A stretch of 64,000 nucleotides of DNA from Streptococcus sp. 29892 (GTDB lineage: Bacteria > Bacillota > Bacilli > Lactobacillales > Streptococcaceae). Shown piece after piece: positions 17,004 to 25,874 of this stretch (its first letter is position 1; each line of letters opens with the position of its first letter). Where the stretch lies: contig NZ_CP118734.1 in the NCBI RefSeq assembly GCF_032594935.1, forward strand, positions 1,516,001-1,580,000. Reading direction: 5' to 3'. The notes beneath the pieces were generated by a model. That model did no database searches, was not told the origin of the DNA, and saw nothing but the letters and a program-made list of their open reading frames with translations. Position numbers and translations under genes: made by a program.

Positions 17004-18321
17004 GATTTACCTCCACATCAAGTTGACCATCCTTCATCTGAATGGTCAGGTGTTCACCCTTTTGTATCGTTTCCACACTGTCTAGAACTCGACCATCTTG
17101 TAAAAGCATGGCATAACCACGAGCCACAATGCGACTGGTATCCAGCATGGTGAGGGCCTCAATTAACTTGTCTGCCTTGGCCATCTTATTATCATAGATA
17201 TTGGCCATATTGCTCTTCAAAAGCCGTTCCTGCTGGATAATTCTCTCTTGGAAACTCTCGACTTTAGGGCCAAGTTGTAGGCCTTGTAAGCGTTGATTGA
17301 GTAATAAGCTAGCCTGTTTCTGCTGGCCATATACTTCTTTCATCCGTGTCTGCAATTGATTGGTCAAGCGGTCTAATTTTTGCAAATAACCATCGTATAA
17401 GCGTTCAGGCTGCCGAAACATAACTGATTGGCTAATTTTCTCAAGCTGACCTCTCAGGAATTTCAAGCGATTGGTCATGGCCTGATAGGCTCGATTTTCC
17501 TGCTGATTTAAATAACCCAGCAAATCTGCCTTGGTCACAGGGGTCGCTAATTCTGCTGCAGCTGTCGGAGTGGCTGCCCTGCGGTCTGCCACAAAGTCTG
17601 CCAGAGTTGTATCCGTTTCGTGACCCACGCTGGAAATGATAGGAATACGAGATTCAAAAATAGCCCGAACCACTATTTCCTCATTGAAAGCCCACAGGTC
17701 TTCAATAGAACCACCGCCACGACCAACAATGAGGACATCCAAATCATCACGCTCATTGGCTCTTTGGATATTGGCAACAACTTCCTGAGCAGCCCCATCT
17801 CCTTGCACCTTGGTCGGATAGAGGACAATTTCCACACCAGGAAACCGCCGACTGACCGTGGTAATAATATCTTGAATGACCGCTCCACTCGGACTGGTAA
17901 TGACCCCTATTTTCTTGGTAAACCGAGGTAATTCCTGCTTGAATTCTTGCTTAAATAGACCTTCCTGGGTCAGAGCTTGTTTGAGCTGCTCAAACTTGAT
18001 GGCCAGGGCACCAATACCGTCTGGCTCTGCCTTTTCAATGATAATAGAATAGGAACCGCTAGGCTCATACAATTGCACACGCCCGACCACATTGATTTTC
18101 ATTCCCTCTTCAAGGTCAAAGCCCAGATTTTTATAGACACCAGCCCACATGGTCGCCTGAATGATTGCCTTATCATCCTTGAGCGAAAAATATTGATGGC
18201 TAGGACGCTTGCGGAAATTGGACACTTGTCCTGTTAAATAGACCTTCTCCAAATAAGGATCGCGGTCAAACTTTAATTTTAAATACTTAGTTAGATGGCT
18301 AACCGTTAAATATTCAACCAT
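16978..18321 (-). CDS. xseA: Exodeoxyribonuclease VII large subunit
   Basis: Catalytic subunit of exonuclease VII (447 residues). N-terminal OB fold ([12 protein letters not shown] to about residue 100), then the catalytic domain with [14 protein letters not shown], the glycine loop [16 protein letters not shown], and [19 protein letters not shown], followed by a long coiled coil that binds XseB. The frame runs to 18399, but the residues upstream of 18321 are unlike XseA, and AAGGAG lies just before this ATG. First gene of the operon leading to recN. Confidence 0.96.
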   Translation of the reverse strand: MVEYLTVSHLTKYLKLKFDRDPYLEKVYLTGQVSNFRKRPSHQYFSLKDDKAIIQATMWAGVYKNLGFDLEEGMKINVVGRVQLYEPSGSYSIIIEKAEPDGIGALAIKFEQLKQALTQEGLFKQEFKQELPRFTKKIGVITSPSGAVIQDIITTVSRRFPGVEIVLYPTKVQGDGAAQEVVANIQRANERDDLDVLIVGRGGGSIEDLWAFNEEIVVRAIFESRIPIISSVGHETDTTLADFVADRRAATPTAAAELATPVTKADLLGYLNQQENRAYQAMTNRLKFLRGQLEKISQSVMFRQPERLYDGYLQKLDRLTNQLQTRMKEVYGQQKQASLLLNQRLQGLQLGPKVESFQERIIQQERLLKSNMANIYDNKMAKADKLIEALTMLDTSRIVARGYAMLLQDGRVLDSVETIQKGEHLTIQMKDGQLDVEVNHVQKDKNI

Positions 18322-18349
18322 GTCCACTCCTTCTGTCTGTATCTCTACT

Positions 18350-18355
18350 ATTATA
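18350..18355 (-). promoter_or_regulatory. Extended -10 promoter of the xseA operon
   Basis: TTGGTATAAT on the minus strand (-10 at 18350-18355) about 29 bases before the xseA ATG. The -35 is poor (CTGTAT). It fixes the chosen start, because the longer frame would begin upstream of the transcript. Confidence 0.55.
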
Positions 18356-18432
18356 CCAAAAATTGCACATTTATACAGAACTGGACACACCATTTCCAAT
18401 AGCTTTCCTGTGTTTTTTTCTGCAATTTGCTA

Positions 18433-18438
18433 TATAAT
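18433..18438 (+). promoter_or_regulatory. -10 element for the metallopeptidase gene
   Basis: TATAAT at 18433-18438, about 49 bases before the start codon, divergent from the xseA promoter. No convincing -35 was found. Confidence 0.45.
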
Positions 18439-18486
18439 AGTTTGTGAGAAAATAGGAACTTGATAACAGGTTCTAAGGAGTTTATG

Positions 18487-19395
18487 ATGAAAATTGACGA
18501 TTTACGAAAAAGTTCCAATATTGAAGACCGCAGGGGACAAAGAAGCTCAGGTCCGTCTTTCTCTGGTGGTTCAGCTGGCGGAAATCTCTTACTAAGCTTG
18601 CTCTTCTCCCGTCTGGGTTGGAAGGGAAAATTGGTGCTAGTGGTCCTCCTATTTGCTTTTGGTGGCATGTCCAATCTAGGTGGCCTACTTTCACCAACAA
18701 CCAACACCAATCCTTATCAGTCTAGCCAGGTTACGACAAGCGGTAGCAGTGTTTCTGACGCAGATGCAGAATTCATGAGTAAGGTACTGGCCTCAACAGA
18801 AGATTTTTGGACACAAGAGTTTGCAAGAAATGGTCTAACCTACCAAGCACCAACCCTTGTTTTCTATACGGACCAGACCCAAACAGGCTGTGGAACCGGT
18901 TCTGCTCAAGCCGGCCCCTTCTATTGTTCAGCTGACCGCAAGATTTATATTGATACTTCTTTTTATCAAGAACTTGCTAGCAAATACAAGGCTGCTGGTG
19001 ACTTTGCCATGGCCTATGTCATCGCTCATGAAGTTGGTCACCATGTCCAAAATGAATTGGAAGTCCTTGGTGCCTACCACCAAAAACGTGCTCAATTATC
19101 AGACAAGGAAGGCAATGCCCTCAATGTCCGTCTAGAATTGCAAGCTGACTACTATGCAGGAGCCTGGGCCAAATATGTCGATGGTCAGGGTATCTTAGAC
19201 GTTGGCGATATTGATGAAGCCATGAATGCTGCCCATGCAGTTGGTGATGACACTCTCCAACAAGAAGCCTACGGCCGTACTGTCCCAGATAGTTTCACCC
19301 ACGGTACTTCTGAGCAACGTAAAAAATGGTTTAACCTCGGCTATACCTATGGTGACCTTGCCCACGCCGACACCTTCTCAGTAAGCAATCCATAA
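18487..19395 (+). CDS. Neutral zinc metallopeptidase, YpfJ family, membrane protein
   Basis: About 302 residues: a charged, Gly/Ser-rich N terminus, one transmembrane helix (near residues 45-62, KLVLVVLLFAFGGM), a linker, and an extracytoplasmic peptidase domain. The zinc site is VIAHEVGHHVQNE (HExxH), with the third ligand region LQADYYAGAWA downstream. A Cys pair in GCGTGSAQAGPFYC may form a disulfide. Physiological substrate unknown. Two ATGs are adjacent; 18487 is six bases after AAGGAG. Confidence 0.88.
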   Translation: MKIDDLRKSSNIEDRRGQRSSGPSFSGGSAGGNLLLSLLFSRLGWKGKLVLVVLLFAFGGMSNLGGLLSPTTNTNPYQSSQVTTSGSSVSDADAEFMSKVLASTEDFWTQEFARNGLTYQAPTLVFYTDQTQTGCGTGSAQAGPFYCSADRKIYIDTSFYQELASKYKAAGDFAMAYVIAHEVGHHVQNELEVLGAYHQKRAQLSDKEGNALNVRLELQADYYAGAWAKYVDGQGILDVGDIDEAMNAAHAVGDDTLQQEAYGRTVPDSFTHGTSEQRKKWFNLGYTYGDLAHADTFSVSNP

Positions 19396-19400
19396 AAGCG

Positions 19401-19430
19401 ATCCCCAGTTTCATGACTGGGGATTTTTCT
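19401..19430 (+). terminator. Terminator of the metallopeptidase gene
   Basis: Nine perfect pairs (ATCCCCAGT / ACTGGGGAT) with a six-base loop, then TTTTTCTT. Confidence 0.88.
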
Positions 19431-19473
19431 TATAAAAAAATGAGGTCAGCTCTTGCCAACCTCGCCTACTTAC

Positions 19474-20322
19474 CTATTTCCCACTTCTGACACAAGCCTC
19501 AAAAGTCTGTTCCATGAGCATGGTAATGGTCATAGGGCCAACTCCACCTGGAACAGGGGTAATGTGACTAGCAACTTCTGCTACCTCATCATACTTGACA
19601 TCCCCAATCAGTTTGCCATTTTCATCACGGTTCATACCAACGTCAATCACTACTGCACCTGGCTTGACAAATTCCTTGGTTACAAAATGTCCACGACCAA
19701 TCGCAACGACTAAAATATCCGCCTGACGAGCTAATTCTGCCAGATTTTTTGTACGTGAATGAGCAATGGTTACAGTTGCATTGGCATCCAAAAGGAGCTG
19801 GGCCGTGGGTTTGCCAACGATATTGGAACGACCAATAACCAGCGCTGTTTTGCCTTCTAGGTCAATCCGGTATTCCTTGAACATCTCCATAATTCCTGCT
19901 GGAGTTGACGGAATCATGACCGGATGACCTGACCAGAATTTACCCATATTGGTCGGATGAAAACCGTCCACATCCTTATCTGGGTCAATGGCCAACAAAA
20001 CTTTTTCTTCGCTGATGTGGGCTGGTAGAGGCAACTGCACCAAAATACCATGCCATGCATCATCTTGATTGTAGCGCTCAATCAATTCCAAAAGTTCTTC
20101 TTCTGAAATGCTAGCTGGCACTCGTACAACCTCACTCTTAAAACCAGCTGCAAGGGCTGAACGTTCTTTATTGCGAACATAGACCTGGCTGGCTGGGTCT
20201 TCTCCAACCAAAATAACGACCAAGCCTGGTACCAAGCCCTTCTCCACTTTTAATCGAGCTGTTTTTTCTGCCAGAGCTGCCTGCATTTTGGCTGCCAAGG
20301 CCTTTCCATCAATCACTGTCAT
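19474..20322 (-). CDS. folD: Bifunctional methylenetetrahydrofolate dehydrogenase/cyclohydrolase
   Basis: Interconverts 5,10-methylene-, methenyl- and 10-formyl-tetrahydrofolate for one-carbon metabolism. The 282-residue protein has the catalytic Tyr/Lys region [12 protein letters not shown], the substrate motif [13 protein letters not shown], the NADP loop [17 protein letters not shown] and the C-terminal [12 protein letters not shown]. It lies downstream of the amino-acid ABC genes on the same strand but has its own -10 (minus-strand TATAAT at 20350-20355) after their terminator. Confidence 0.97.
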   Translation of the reverse strand: MTVIDGKALAAKMQAALAEKTARLKVEKGLVPGLVVILVGEDPASQVYVRNKERSALAAGFKSEVVRVPASISEEELLELIERYNQDDAWHGILVQLPLPAHISEEKVLLAIDPDKDVDGFHPTNMGKFWSGHPVMIPSTPAGIMEMFKEYRIDLEGKTALVIGRSNIVGKPTAQLLLDANATVTIAHSRTKNLAELARQADILVVAIGRGHFVTKEFVKPGAVVIDVGMNRDENGKLIGDVKYDEVAEVASHITPVPGGVGPMTITMLMEQTFEACVRSGK

Positions 20323-20408
20323 TGCTTAAAATCTCCTCACTTTTTCTTCATTATACCCTATTTGCCACTGATTTGACTAGGTTCTCACCCAATTCATCTG
20401 AAAACAGC

Positions 20409-20434
20409 AAAAAACTCCGAACAATGTCGGAGTT
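20409..20434 (-). terminator. Terminator of the amino-acid ABC operon
   Basis: Seven perfect pairs (ACTCCGA / TCGGAGT) with a CATTGT loop and a T-run reading leftward, just after the ATPase stop. Confidence 0.85.
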
Positions 20435-20438
20435 GAGC

Positions 20439-21173
20439 TTATAAGACTTTGGATAAGAAATCCTTAGTCCGTTCTTCCTTGGTGTGTTCAAAAACTTCTT
20501 CTGGAGTTCCATCTTCAACAATATAGCCTCCATCCATAAAGATAACTCGGTCTGCTACTTCACGCGCAAAGCCCATTTCATGGGTTACGATTACCATGGT
20601 CATCCCTGACTTAGCCAAGTCCTGCATAACCGCAAGTACCTCACCAACCATTTCAGGATCAAGGGCTGAGGTCGGCTCATCAAAGAGCAAGACATCTGGA
20701 TCCATGGCCAAACCACGGGCAATGGCAATCCGTTGCTGCTGACCACCTGATAGACTTTGTGGATAGGCATCCGCCTTGTCAGGCAAACCAACTTTTGCCA
20801 ACAATTCATGCGCCTTAGCTTCTGCCTCTGCCTTAGCAATTCCTTTTGTCTTAATAGGTGACAGGGTAATATTTTCTAATACGGTCATATTTGGAAAAAG
20901 GTTAAACTGCTGGAAAACCATTCCCATCTTCTCACGCATCTTGAAAATATCATTGGATTTGTCCGTAATATCGACCCCTTCAAAAGTCACCGTCCCCTTG
21001 GTCGGTACCTCTAAGAGATTCATGGTACGCAAGAAAGTTGATTTTCCTGAACCTGAGGGACCGATAATGACAACCACTTGACCTTGCTGGATATCTAAAT
21101 CAATCCCTTTTAAAACTTCATTTTCACCAAAATACTTATGAAGATCTTTTATGGAAATAATTGCTTCTGTCAT
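20439..21173 (-). CDS. Polar amino acid ABC transporter, ATP-binding protein
   Basis: ATPase of a PAAT-type importer, 244 residues. Walker [16 protein letters not shown] near residue 35, Q-loop [11 protein letters not shown], signature [13 protein letters not shown], Walker [14 protein letters not shown] and switch His in VTHEMGFA are all in place. Transcribed one base after the permease gene. The amino acid transported (Gln, Glu, Cys-type substrates are possible) cannot be decided without the binding protein, which is not encoded here. Confidence 0.93.
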   Translation of the reverse strand: MTEAIISIKDLHKYFGENEVLKGIDLDIQQGQVVVIIGPSGSGKSTFLRTMNLLEVPTKGTVTFEGVDITDKSNDIFKMREKMGMVFQQFNLFPNMTVLENITLSPIKTKGIAKAEAEAKAHELLAKVGLPDKADAYPQSLSGGQQQRIAIARGLAMDPDVLLFDEPTSALDPEMVGEVLAVMQDLAKSGMTMVIVTHEMGFAREVADRVIFMDGGYIVEDGTPEEVFEHTKEERTKDFLSKVL

Positions 21174-21174
21174 C

Positions 21175-21855
21175 TTAGTGTCCTCCCTTGTTTAATTTTT
21201 TCTCAAGAGCTTGAATGCCTAGGGTCAAAATACTGGTCATCATCAAATAATAGAAGGCTGCAAAAATAAGCGGACTTTGAGTGAGATAAGTCGTCGTAGC
21301 AACCGTCTGTGCCCCATTCCACAACTCAATAACACCAATGGTTGACAGGAGCGAACTGTCCTTAACAATGGTTACAAACTCATTTCCCAAAGCAGGGAGA
21401 ATATTCTTGATAGCCTGTGGCATAATGACATAGCGCATGGCTTGTTTTGGACGAATACCTAATGAATAAGCTGCTTCCAATTGACCCTTTGGCACAGCAT
21501 TGATACCCGCACGAATGGTTTCAGACACATAGGCTGCGGAGTTCATAGAAATGACAATAATCCCTGGAATTAAACGCGTCAAATCTACATCTAAAATCCC
21601 TATTTGGATAGTCGGTGCAACAAAATTGGTCATGGCAAAGGCAATCATAATCTGTACTACCATTGGAGTACCGCGGAAAATCCATACATAAATATTGGCA
21701 AGCCAAACCAGAACCTTATATCTACTGCGTTGGGCAAAGGCCAAGAGCGTCCCTAAAATACTACCAAAGAAAACCGAGAAAAAAGCGATAATAAGGGTTA
21801 CAAGGGCCCCATAATTAAAATATGCCCAATAATCAGGCAAGAAAGAAAAATCCAT
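21175..21855 (-). CDS. Polar amino acid ABC transporter, permease
   Basis: Inner permease of 226 residues with about five membrane helices: near 14-38, 57-78, 88-108, 145-160 and 195-215. The EAA loop that contacts the ATPase is visible as [20 protein letters not shown], typical of the HisM/GlnP family. GAGGAG lies before the start. It pairs with the ATPase gene downstream. No periplasmic-type binding domain is fused to it and no lipoprotein gene flanks it, so it must borrow a receptor encoded elsewhere. Confidence 0.92.
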   Translation of the reverse strand: MDFSFLPDYWAYFNYGALVTLIIAFFSVFFGSILGTLLAFAQRSRYKVLVWLANIYVWIFRGTPMVVQIMIAFAMTNFVAPTIQIGILDVDLTRLIPGIIVISMNSAAYVSETIRAGINAVPKGQLEAAYSLGIRPKQAMRYVIMPQAIKNILPALGNEFVTIVKDSSLLSTIGVIELWNGAQTVATTTYLTQSPLIFAAFYYLMMTSILTLGIQALEKKLNKGGH

Positions 21856-21886
21856 TCATTCACTCCTCAAATATGATCTAGACACC

Positions 21887-21914
21887 ATTATACCATTTTT
21901 GAATATTTATGCAA
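21887..21914 (-). promoter_or_regulatory. Promoter of the amino-acid ABC operon
   Basis: TTGCAT (21909-21914), 16-base spacer, and TGGTATAAT with the -10 at 21887-21892, on the minus strand. Confidence 0.7.
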
Positions 21915-21944
21915 CTATTTTTGCTTAGATATTCATTTTATTGC

Positions 21945-21968
21945 AAGAAAAAAGCACCTATCGGTGCT
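21945..21968 (-). terminator. Terminator of the DUF1797 gene
   Basis: AGCACC / GGTGCT with a GATA loop and six Ts reading leftward, just after the stop codon. Confidence 0.75.
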
Positions 21969-21979
21969 CGAGCTTGTTC

Positions 21980-22210
21980 TTAGTACAACAATTCGTAGAT
22001 TTCCATCGCAATCAAGTCAATGCTGTCAAACGTATAGGTTTCACGAGCAGCGACATCACGCAAGGTAAATACTGAACCATTTTCCTCGTCATAGCTATAA
22101 GCCACTTCTGCAACAACAACACCTTCACGCTCAAAATTACGTTTCAATGTACCGCCATCGTTAGCCATAGCTTCCAGACGATTGATAATTCTCACCAAAT
22201 GTGATTCCAT
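21980..22210 (-). CDS. DUF1797 (YkuJ-type) small conserved protein
   Basis: A 76-residue cytoplasmic protein of unknown function conserved in lactic acid bacteria. The segments IINRLEAMANDGGTLKRNFE and TYTFDSIDLIAMEIYELL identify the family by recall. It has no membrane segment or catalytic motif. It is a single-gene unit divergent from clpE, an order I recall from other streptococci. Confidence 0.82.
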   Translation of the reverse strand: MESHLVRIINRLEAMANDGGTLKRNFEREGVVVAEVAYSYDEENGSVFTLRDVAARETYTFDSIDLIAMEIYELLY

Positions 22211-22336
22211 ATTCCTTCTCCTAATCCTTTTTATAAAAACATTTTACCACATATTATAAAAAAAGTCTTGATTTTTCAACATTTTCTTGTCAGTTCCAAG
22301 GCATCCAAGTGATTATGTTCCGAATATAGCAGTTTC

Positions 22337-22364
22337 TTGATTTTTCCCTAAATCTTGTTATAAT
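22337..22364 (+). promoter_or_regulatory. Sigma-A promoter of clpE
   Basis: TTGATT (22337-22342), 16-base spacer, TATAAT (22359-22364) with a TGT extension. The predicted start near 22371 lies just before the CtsR-like site. Confidence 0.72.
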
Positions 22365-22373
22365 AAAGCTATA

Positions 22374-22390
22374 ACTGACCTTTATTGACT
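22374..22390 (+). promoter_or_regulatory. CtsR-like operator before clpE
   Basis: Read on the minus strand, AGTCAAT-AAA-GGTCAGT fits the CtsR heptad direct repeat (RGTCAAA-NAN-RGTCAAA): six of seven in the first half, five of seven in the second, with the correct three-base spacer. It sits at about +4, where a bound repressor would block initiation. Known family behaviour: CtsR represses clp genes and is released on heat stress. Confidence 0.72.
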
Positions 22391-22428
22391 ATTTGACAAA
22401 GGTCCATTCCATAGAAAGAGGTAGAACG

Positions 22429-24657
22429 ATGCTCTGTCATAACTGTAAAATCAACGATGCAACCATCCATCTCTATACCAATCTGAATGGTAAGCAACAA
22501 CAGGTAGATCTCTGCCACAACTGCTACCAAATTATGAAAACTGATCCTAATAATGCCATCTTGCGTGGTTTAGGGGATTTAACAAACCCAAATAATATGG
22601 ACCCTTTCAGCGAGTTCTTCAATCACTTGGGAGGCTATCCAGGAAACACTCCAGCTGGCAAGAAACGTGACCAAACCCCACCAACACAAGCAGGAGGGAA
22701 CAACGGGCGTGGTGGGCAAACTCCACCACCTCAGCAACCCCAACAACCAAATGGACTTTTAGAAGAGTTTGGTATCAACGTGACGGAAATTGCCCGTCGC
22801 GGAGATATTGACCCAGTGATTGGCCGTGACCAAGAAATTACGCGTGTCATCGAAATCCTCAACCGCCGTACCAAGAACAACCCTGTCCTCATCGGTGAGC
22901 CAGGTGTCGGTAAAACCGCTGTTGTTGAAGGGTTGGCTCAAAAAATTGTCGACGGCGACGTGCCACAAAAATTGCAAGGTAAGGAAGTCATCCGATTAGA
23001 TGTTGTCAGCCTGGTACAAGGGACTGGTATCCGTGGTCAATTTGAAGAACGCATGCAAAAACTCATAGAGGAAATCCGTAATCGTCGTGAGATTATCCTC
23101 TTTATCGACGAAATCCACGAGATTGTCGGTGCTGGATCTGCTGGTGATGGCAATATGGATGCTGGAAATATCCTCAAACCTGCCCTTGCCCGTGGTGAAA
23201 TGCAGCTAGTCGGTGCAACAACCCTCAACGAATACCGTATTATCGAGAAGGATGCAGCCTTAGAACGCCGTATGCAACCTGTAAAGGTCGAAGAACCAAG
23301 CGTTGAAGAAACCATTATCATTCTCAAGGGTATCCAGAATAAGTATCAGGACTATCACCATGTCAAATACTCTGACGCAGCTATTGAAGCTGCTGCTGTC
23401 CTTTCAAATCGCTATATTCAAGACCGTTTCTTGCCAGACAAGGCCATTGACCTACTGGACGAAGCTGGTTCTAAGATGAACCTGACCCTCAATTTTGTTG
23501 ATCCAAAAGAAATCGACCAACGCTTGATTGATGCCGAAAATCGTAAGGCCCAAGCAACTCGTGATGAGGACTACGAGAAGGCTGCCTATTTCCGCGACCA
23601 GATTGCCAAGTATAAGGAAATGCAAAAGGCAACCATCAGCGAGGAAGATATTCCCCTCATTACTGAAAAGGAAATTGAAGCCATCGTAGAACAAAAAACC
23701 AACATCCCTGTTGGTGATTTGAAAGAAAAAGAACAATCTCAACTCATCAACCTGGCTAGCGACCTCAAGGCCCATGTTATTGGTCAAGATGAAGCTGTAG
23801 ACAAAATCGCCAAGGCCATTCGCCGCAACCGTGTTGGTCTTGGAGCGCCAAACCGCCCAATCGGCTCCTTCCTATTTGTCGGACCAACCGGTGTCGGTAA
23901 AACAGAACTATCCAAACAATTAGCCATCGAACTCTTCGGTTCTGCCGATAGTATGATTCGCTTCGATATGTCTGAGTACATGGAGAAACATGCCGTTGCC
24001 AAGCTAGTCGGTGCCCCTCCAGGCTATGTAGGCTATGAAGAAGCCGGTCAGCTAACTGAAAAAGTCCGCCGCAATCCTTACTCTCTCATCCTCTTGGATG
24101 AAGTAGAAAAAGCCCACCCTGATGTCATGCACATGTTCCTCCAAGTTCTCGATGACGGCCGTCTGACAGATGGTCAGGGACGCACAGTCAGCTTCAAGGA
24201 CACCATTATCATCATGACTTCAAATGCTGGAACTGGTAAGGTTGAAGCAAGTGTAGGCTTTGGAGCAGCCATGGAAGGTCGCACCCAGTCGGTTCTTGGC
24301 CAACTCAGCAATTTCTTCAGTCCAGAATTCATGAACCGCTTTGACGGAATCATCGAGTTCCAACCACTCAGCAAGGAAAACCTCCTCGAAATTGTCAGCC
24401 TCATGCTGGATGATGTCAACAAACGCTTGTCTAACAACGGTATTAGCTTACATGTGACAGATAAGGTCAAAGAAAAGCTAGTTGATCTAGGTTACGATCC
24501 CAAAATGGGGGCTCGGCCACTACGCAGAACTATCCAAGACCAAATTGAAGATGCCATTACAGACTTTTACTTGGAAAACCCAAGCGAAAAAGACCTTCGC
24601 GCTGTTATGACCAGCAAGGGGAACATTCAAATCAAGGCACATACAAAAACAAAATAA
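22429..24657 (+). CDS. clpE: ATP-dependent Clp protease ATP-binding subunit ClpE
   Basis: Hsp100 unfoldase that works with ClpP under stress (742 residues). An N-terminal zinc finger with CHNC at residues 3-6 and 29-32 distinguishes ClpE from ClpC. A Gly/Pro/Gln-rich linker follows, then AAA+ module 1 ([18 protein letters not shown]), a UVR helix pair ([19 protein letters not shown]) and AAA+ module 2 ([22 protein letters not shown]). The frame opens at 22393, but the zinc finger must be N-terminal and GAGGT precedes the ATG at 22429. Confidence 0.96.
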   Translation: MLCHNCKINDATIHLYTNLNGKQQQVDLCHNCYQIMKTDPNNAILRGLGDLTNPNNMDPFSEFFNHLGGYPGNTPAGKKRDQTPPTQAGGNNGRGGQTPPPQQPQQPNGLLEEFGINVTEIARRGDIDPVIGRDQEITRVIEILNRRTKNNPVLIGEPGVGKTAVVEGLAQKIVDGDVPQKLQGKEVIRLDVVSLVQGTGIRGQFEERMQKLIEEIRNRREIILFIDEIHEIVGAGSAGDGNMDAGNILKPALARGEMQLVGATTLNEYRIIEKDAALERRMQPVKVEEPSVEETIIILKGIQNKYQDYHHVKYSDAAIEAAAVLSNRYIQDRFLPDKAIDLLDEAGSKMNLTLNFVDPKEIDQRLIDAENRKAQATRDEDYEKAAYFRDQIAKYKEMQKATISEEDIPLITEKEIEAIVEQKTNIPVGDLKEKEQSQLINLASDLKAHVIGQDEAVDKIAKAIRRNRVGLGAPNRPIGSFLFVGPTGVGKTELSKQLAIELFGSADSMIRFDMSEYMEKHAVAKLVGAPPGYVGYEEAGQLTEKVRRNPYSLILLDEVEKAHPDVMHMFLQVLDDGRLTDGQGRTVSFKDTIIIMTSNAGTGKVEASVGFGAAMEGRTQSVLGQLSNFFSPEFMNRFDGIIEFQPLSKENLLEIVSLMLDDVNKRLSNNGISLHVTDKVKEKLVDLGYDPKMGARPLRRTIQDQIEDAITDFYLENPSEKDLRAVMTSKGNIQIKAHTKTK

Positions 24658-24666
24658 GTAGGAAAA

Positions 24667-24805
24667 GTGGGAGTGGGAAAGAACTCGACTGGTCAAAAAA
24701 GAGTTCGTCTTCCCACCCCCGCACAGTTGATTAGGTCAGATTTGGAGTGTGAAACACGAACAAATCTGCCAATCAACCACTGCGCTGAGATGTTGATGCG
24801 AACTC
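24667..24805 (-). repeat. Dispersed repeat, copy B
   Basis: On the minus strand this block matches the outer parts of the repeat after mvaS: ATCAACATCTCAGCGCAGTG, GGTTGATTG.CAGATTT, TTCGTGTT.CACACT, AAATCTGACC, GCGGGGG.GGG and GAGTTCTTTCCC.CTCCC. It lacks the two hairpin modules of copy A. Its left part (24667-24717) is itself an interrupted inverted repeat (GTGGGAA..GAACTC / GAGTTC..TTCCCAC). Both copies lie 3' of a rightward gene, in opposite orientation. It accounts for most of the 310-base gap before the NUDIX gene. Confidence 0.8.
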
Positions 24806-24813
24806 TGAGAAGA

Positions 24814-24846
24814 GAGGCTGGACTTTTTGCCCAGCCTCGTTTTTTC
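24814..24846 (+). terminator. Terminator of clpE
   Basis: Eight pairs (GAGGCTGG / CCAGCCTC) and a loop of nine bases, then GTTTTTTC. It lies beyond repeat copy B, so the repeat is transcribed as part of the clpE 3' untranslated region. Confidence 0.82.
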
Positions 24847-24925
24847 AAAAATCCTTCCTCACATATAAAAAAATACCTGATTTGACCAGAAAAGTCTAGT
24901 CTGAGGAAAAATGTAAGAAAAATGG

Positions 24926-24931
24926 TATAAT
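24926..24931 (+). promoter_or_regulatory. Extended -10 promoter of the NUDIX gene
   Basis: ATGGTATAAT (-10 at 24926-24931), 36 bases before the ATG, without a recognisable -35. Confidence 0.5.
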
Positions 24932-24967
24932 ATAGTCATCTCAATTGTAAAAAGGACTTAGTTTACT

Positions 24968-25426
24968 ATGAATATTGCCGTTTTTGGAGAAAAGAAGGCT
25001 GACGTAGACTATCAAAATCGATTTGGTGTCTATGCTGTTATCCCTGATGAAAAGAAAGAAAATATCATCCTCGTTCAAGCACCAAATGGTGCCTGGTTCC
25101 TACCAGGTGGGGAAATCGAAAAAGGGGAAAATCATCTCATCGCCCTAGAACGCGAACTAATGGAAGAGCTTGGTTTTACAGCCGAAATTGGTCACTATTA
25201 TGGTCAGGCTGACGAATATTTCTACTCTAGCCATCGAGATACCTACTTCTACAACCCCGCTTACATCTATCAAGTGACCAGCTACCACCAGGTCGGCCTA
25301 CCTTTAGAGGATTTTAACCACATTGCCTGGTTCCCAATCGATGAGGCCATCGAAAAACTCAAACGAGGCAGTCACAAGTGGGGAATTGAACAATGGAAAT
25401 TGCAAGAAAATGTATCTGATAACTAG
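24968..25426 (+). CDS. NUDIX hydrolase
   Basis: A 152-residue enzyme predicted to cleave a nucleoside diphosphate linked to another group. The Nudix box is complete: GGEIEKGENHLIALERELM followed by EELGF, with the metal-binding EE pair. The substrate is not evident; an aromatic-rich stretch YFYSSHRDTYFYN follows the box. AAGGA lies about 11 bases before the ATG, longer than usual. It precedes a DUF1827 gene that has its own promoter-like site. Confidence 0.88.
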   Translation: MNIAVFGEKKADVDYQNRFGVYAVIPDEKKENIILVQAPNGAWFLPGGEIEKGENHLIALERELMEELGFTAEIGHYYGQADEYFYSSHRDTYFYNPAYIYQVTSYHQVGLPLEDFNHIAWFPIDEAIEKLKRGSHKWGIEQWKLQENVSDN

Positions 25427-25447
25427 CCAAAACACCCCCTAGCGTGC

Positions 25448-25453
25448 TATAAT
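25448..25453 (+). promoter_or_regulatory. Extended -10 promoter of the DUF1827 gene
   Basis: GTGCTATAAT places a TG-extended TATAAT at 25448-25453, 29 bases before the ATG at 25482. No -35 was found. Confidence 0.45.
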
Positions 25454-25481
25454 GGAACTAAAGAGATGTAGGAGGTTCCAC

Positions 25482-25790
25482 ATGAAAATCATAAATACGA
25501 CAAATAGTCATTCATACCTGGTCCAAAATCAGTTGGCCAATACCGATGCCTTTCTAGTAGAAACCTATTCTGCTGGTAATACAGATGTTATTTTCACTCA
25601 GGCCCCTCGTCACTATGAACTCTTAATCAGCAACAAATACAGGGCTGTGCAACAATCCGAAATCGAAAAAATCCGTGATTTCTTCCTTCACCGCAAGATT
25701 GATGAACGAACAATTGACAAGGCTGCTATTCAAACCATCCATACCGAACGTTTGATTGAAATGTCTATTCCCATTATTACTGAAATCTAA
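25482..25790 (+). CDS. DUF1827 family protein
   Basis: A 102-residue cytoplasmic protein found in streptococci and relatives; function unknown. Segments such as KIINTTNSHSYLVQNQLANT and EKIRDFFLHRKIDERTID are family-like by recall. The frame is open from 25452, but the ATG at 25482 has a strong GGAGG in front. No motif suggests catalysis. Confidence 0.8.
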   Translation: MKIINTTNSHSYLVQNQLANTDAFLVETYSAGNTDVIFTQAPRHYELLISNKYRAVQQSEIEKIRDFFLHRKIDERTIDKAAIQTIHTERLIEMSIPIITEI

Positions 25791-25813
25791 GAAGCCGAAA
25801 GGCTTCTTTTTTT
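25790..25813 (+). terminator. Terminator of the DUF1827 gene
   Basis: AGAAGCC / GGCTTCT with a GAAA tetraloop and a run of seven Ts. The stem begins in the last base of the stop codon. Confidence 0.9.
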
Positions 25814-25826
25814 GACCAATTGACAA

Positions 25827-25852
25827 TAAAAAAGCCTATCGCTAGATAGACT
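25827..25852 (-). terminator. Terminator of ileS
   Basis: AGTCTATC / GATAGGCT (eight pairs, one G-U) with a TAGC loop and six Ts reading leftward. Confidence 0.8.
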
Positions 25853-25874
25853 TTAATTAACGAATATGGATTGC

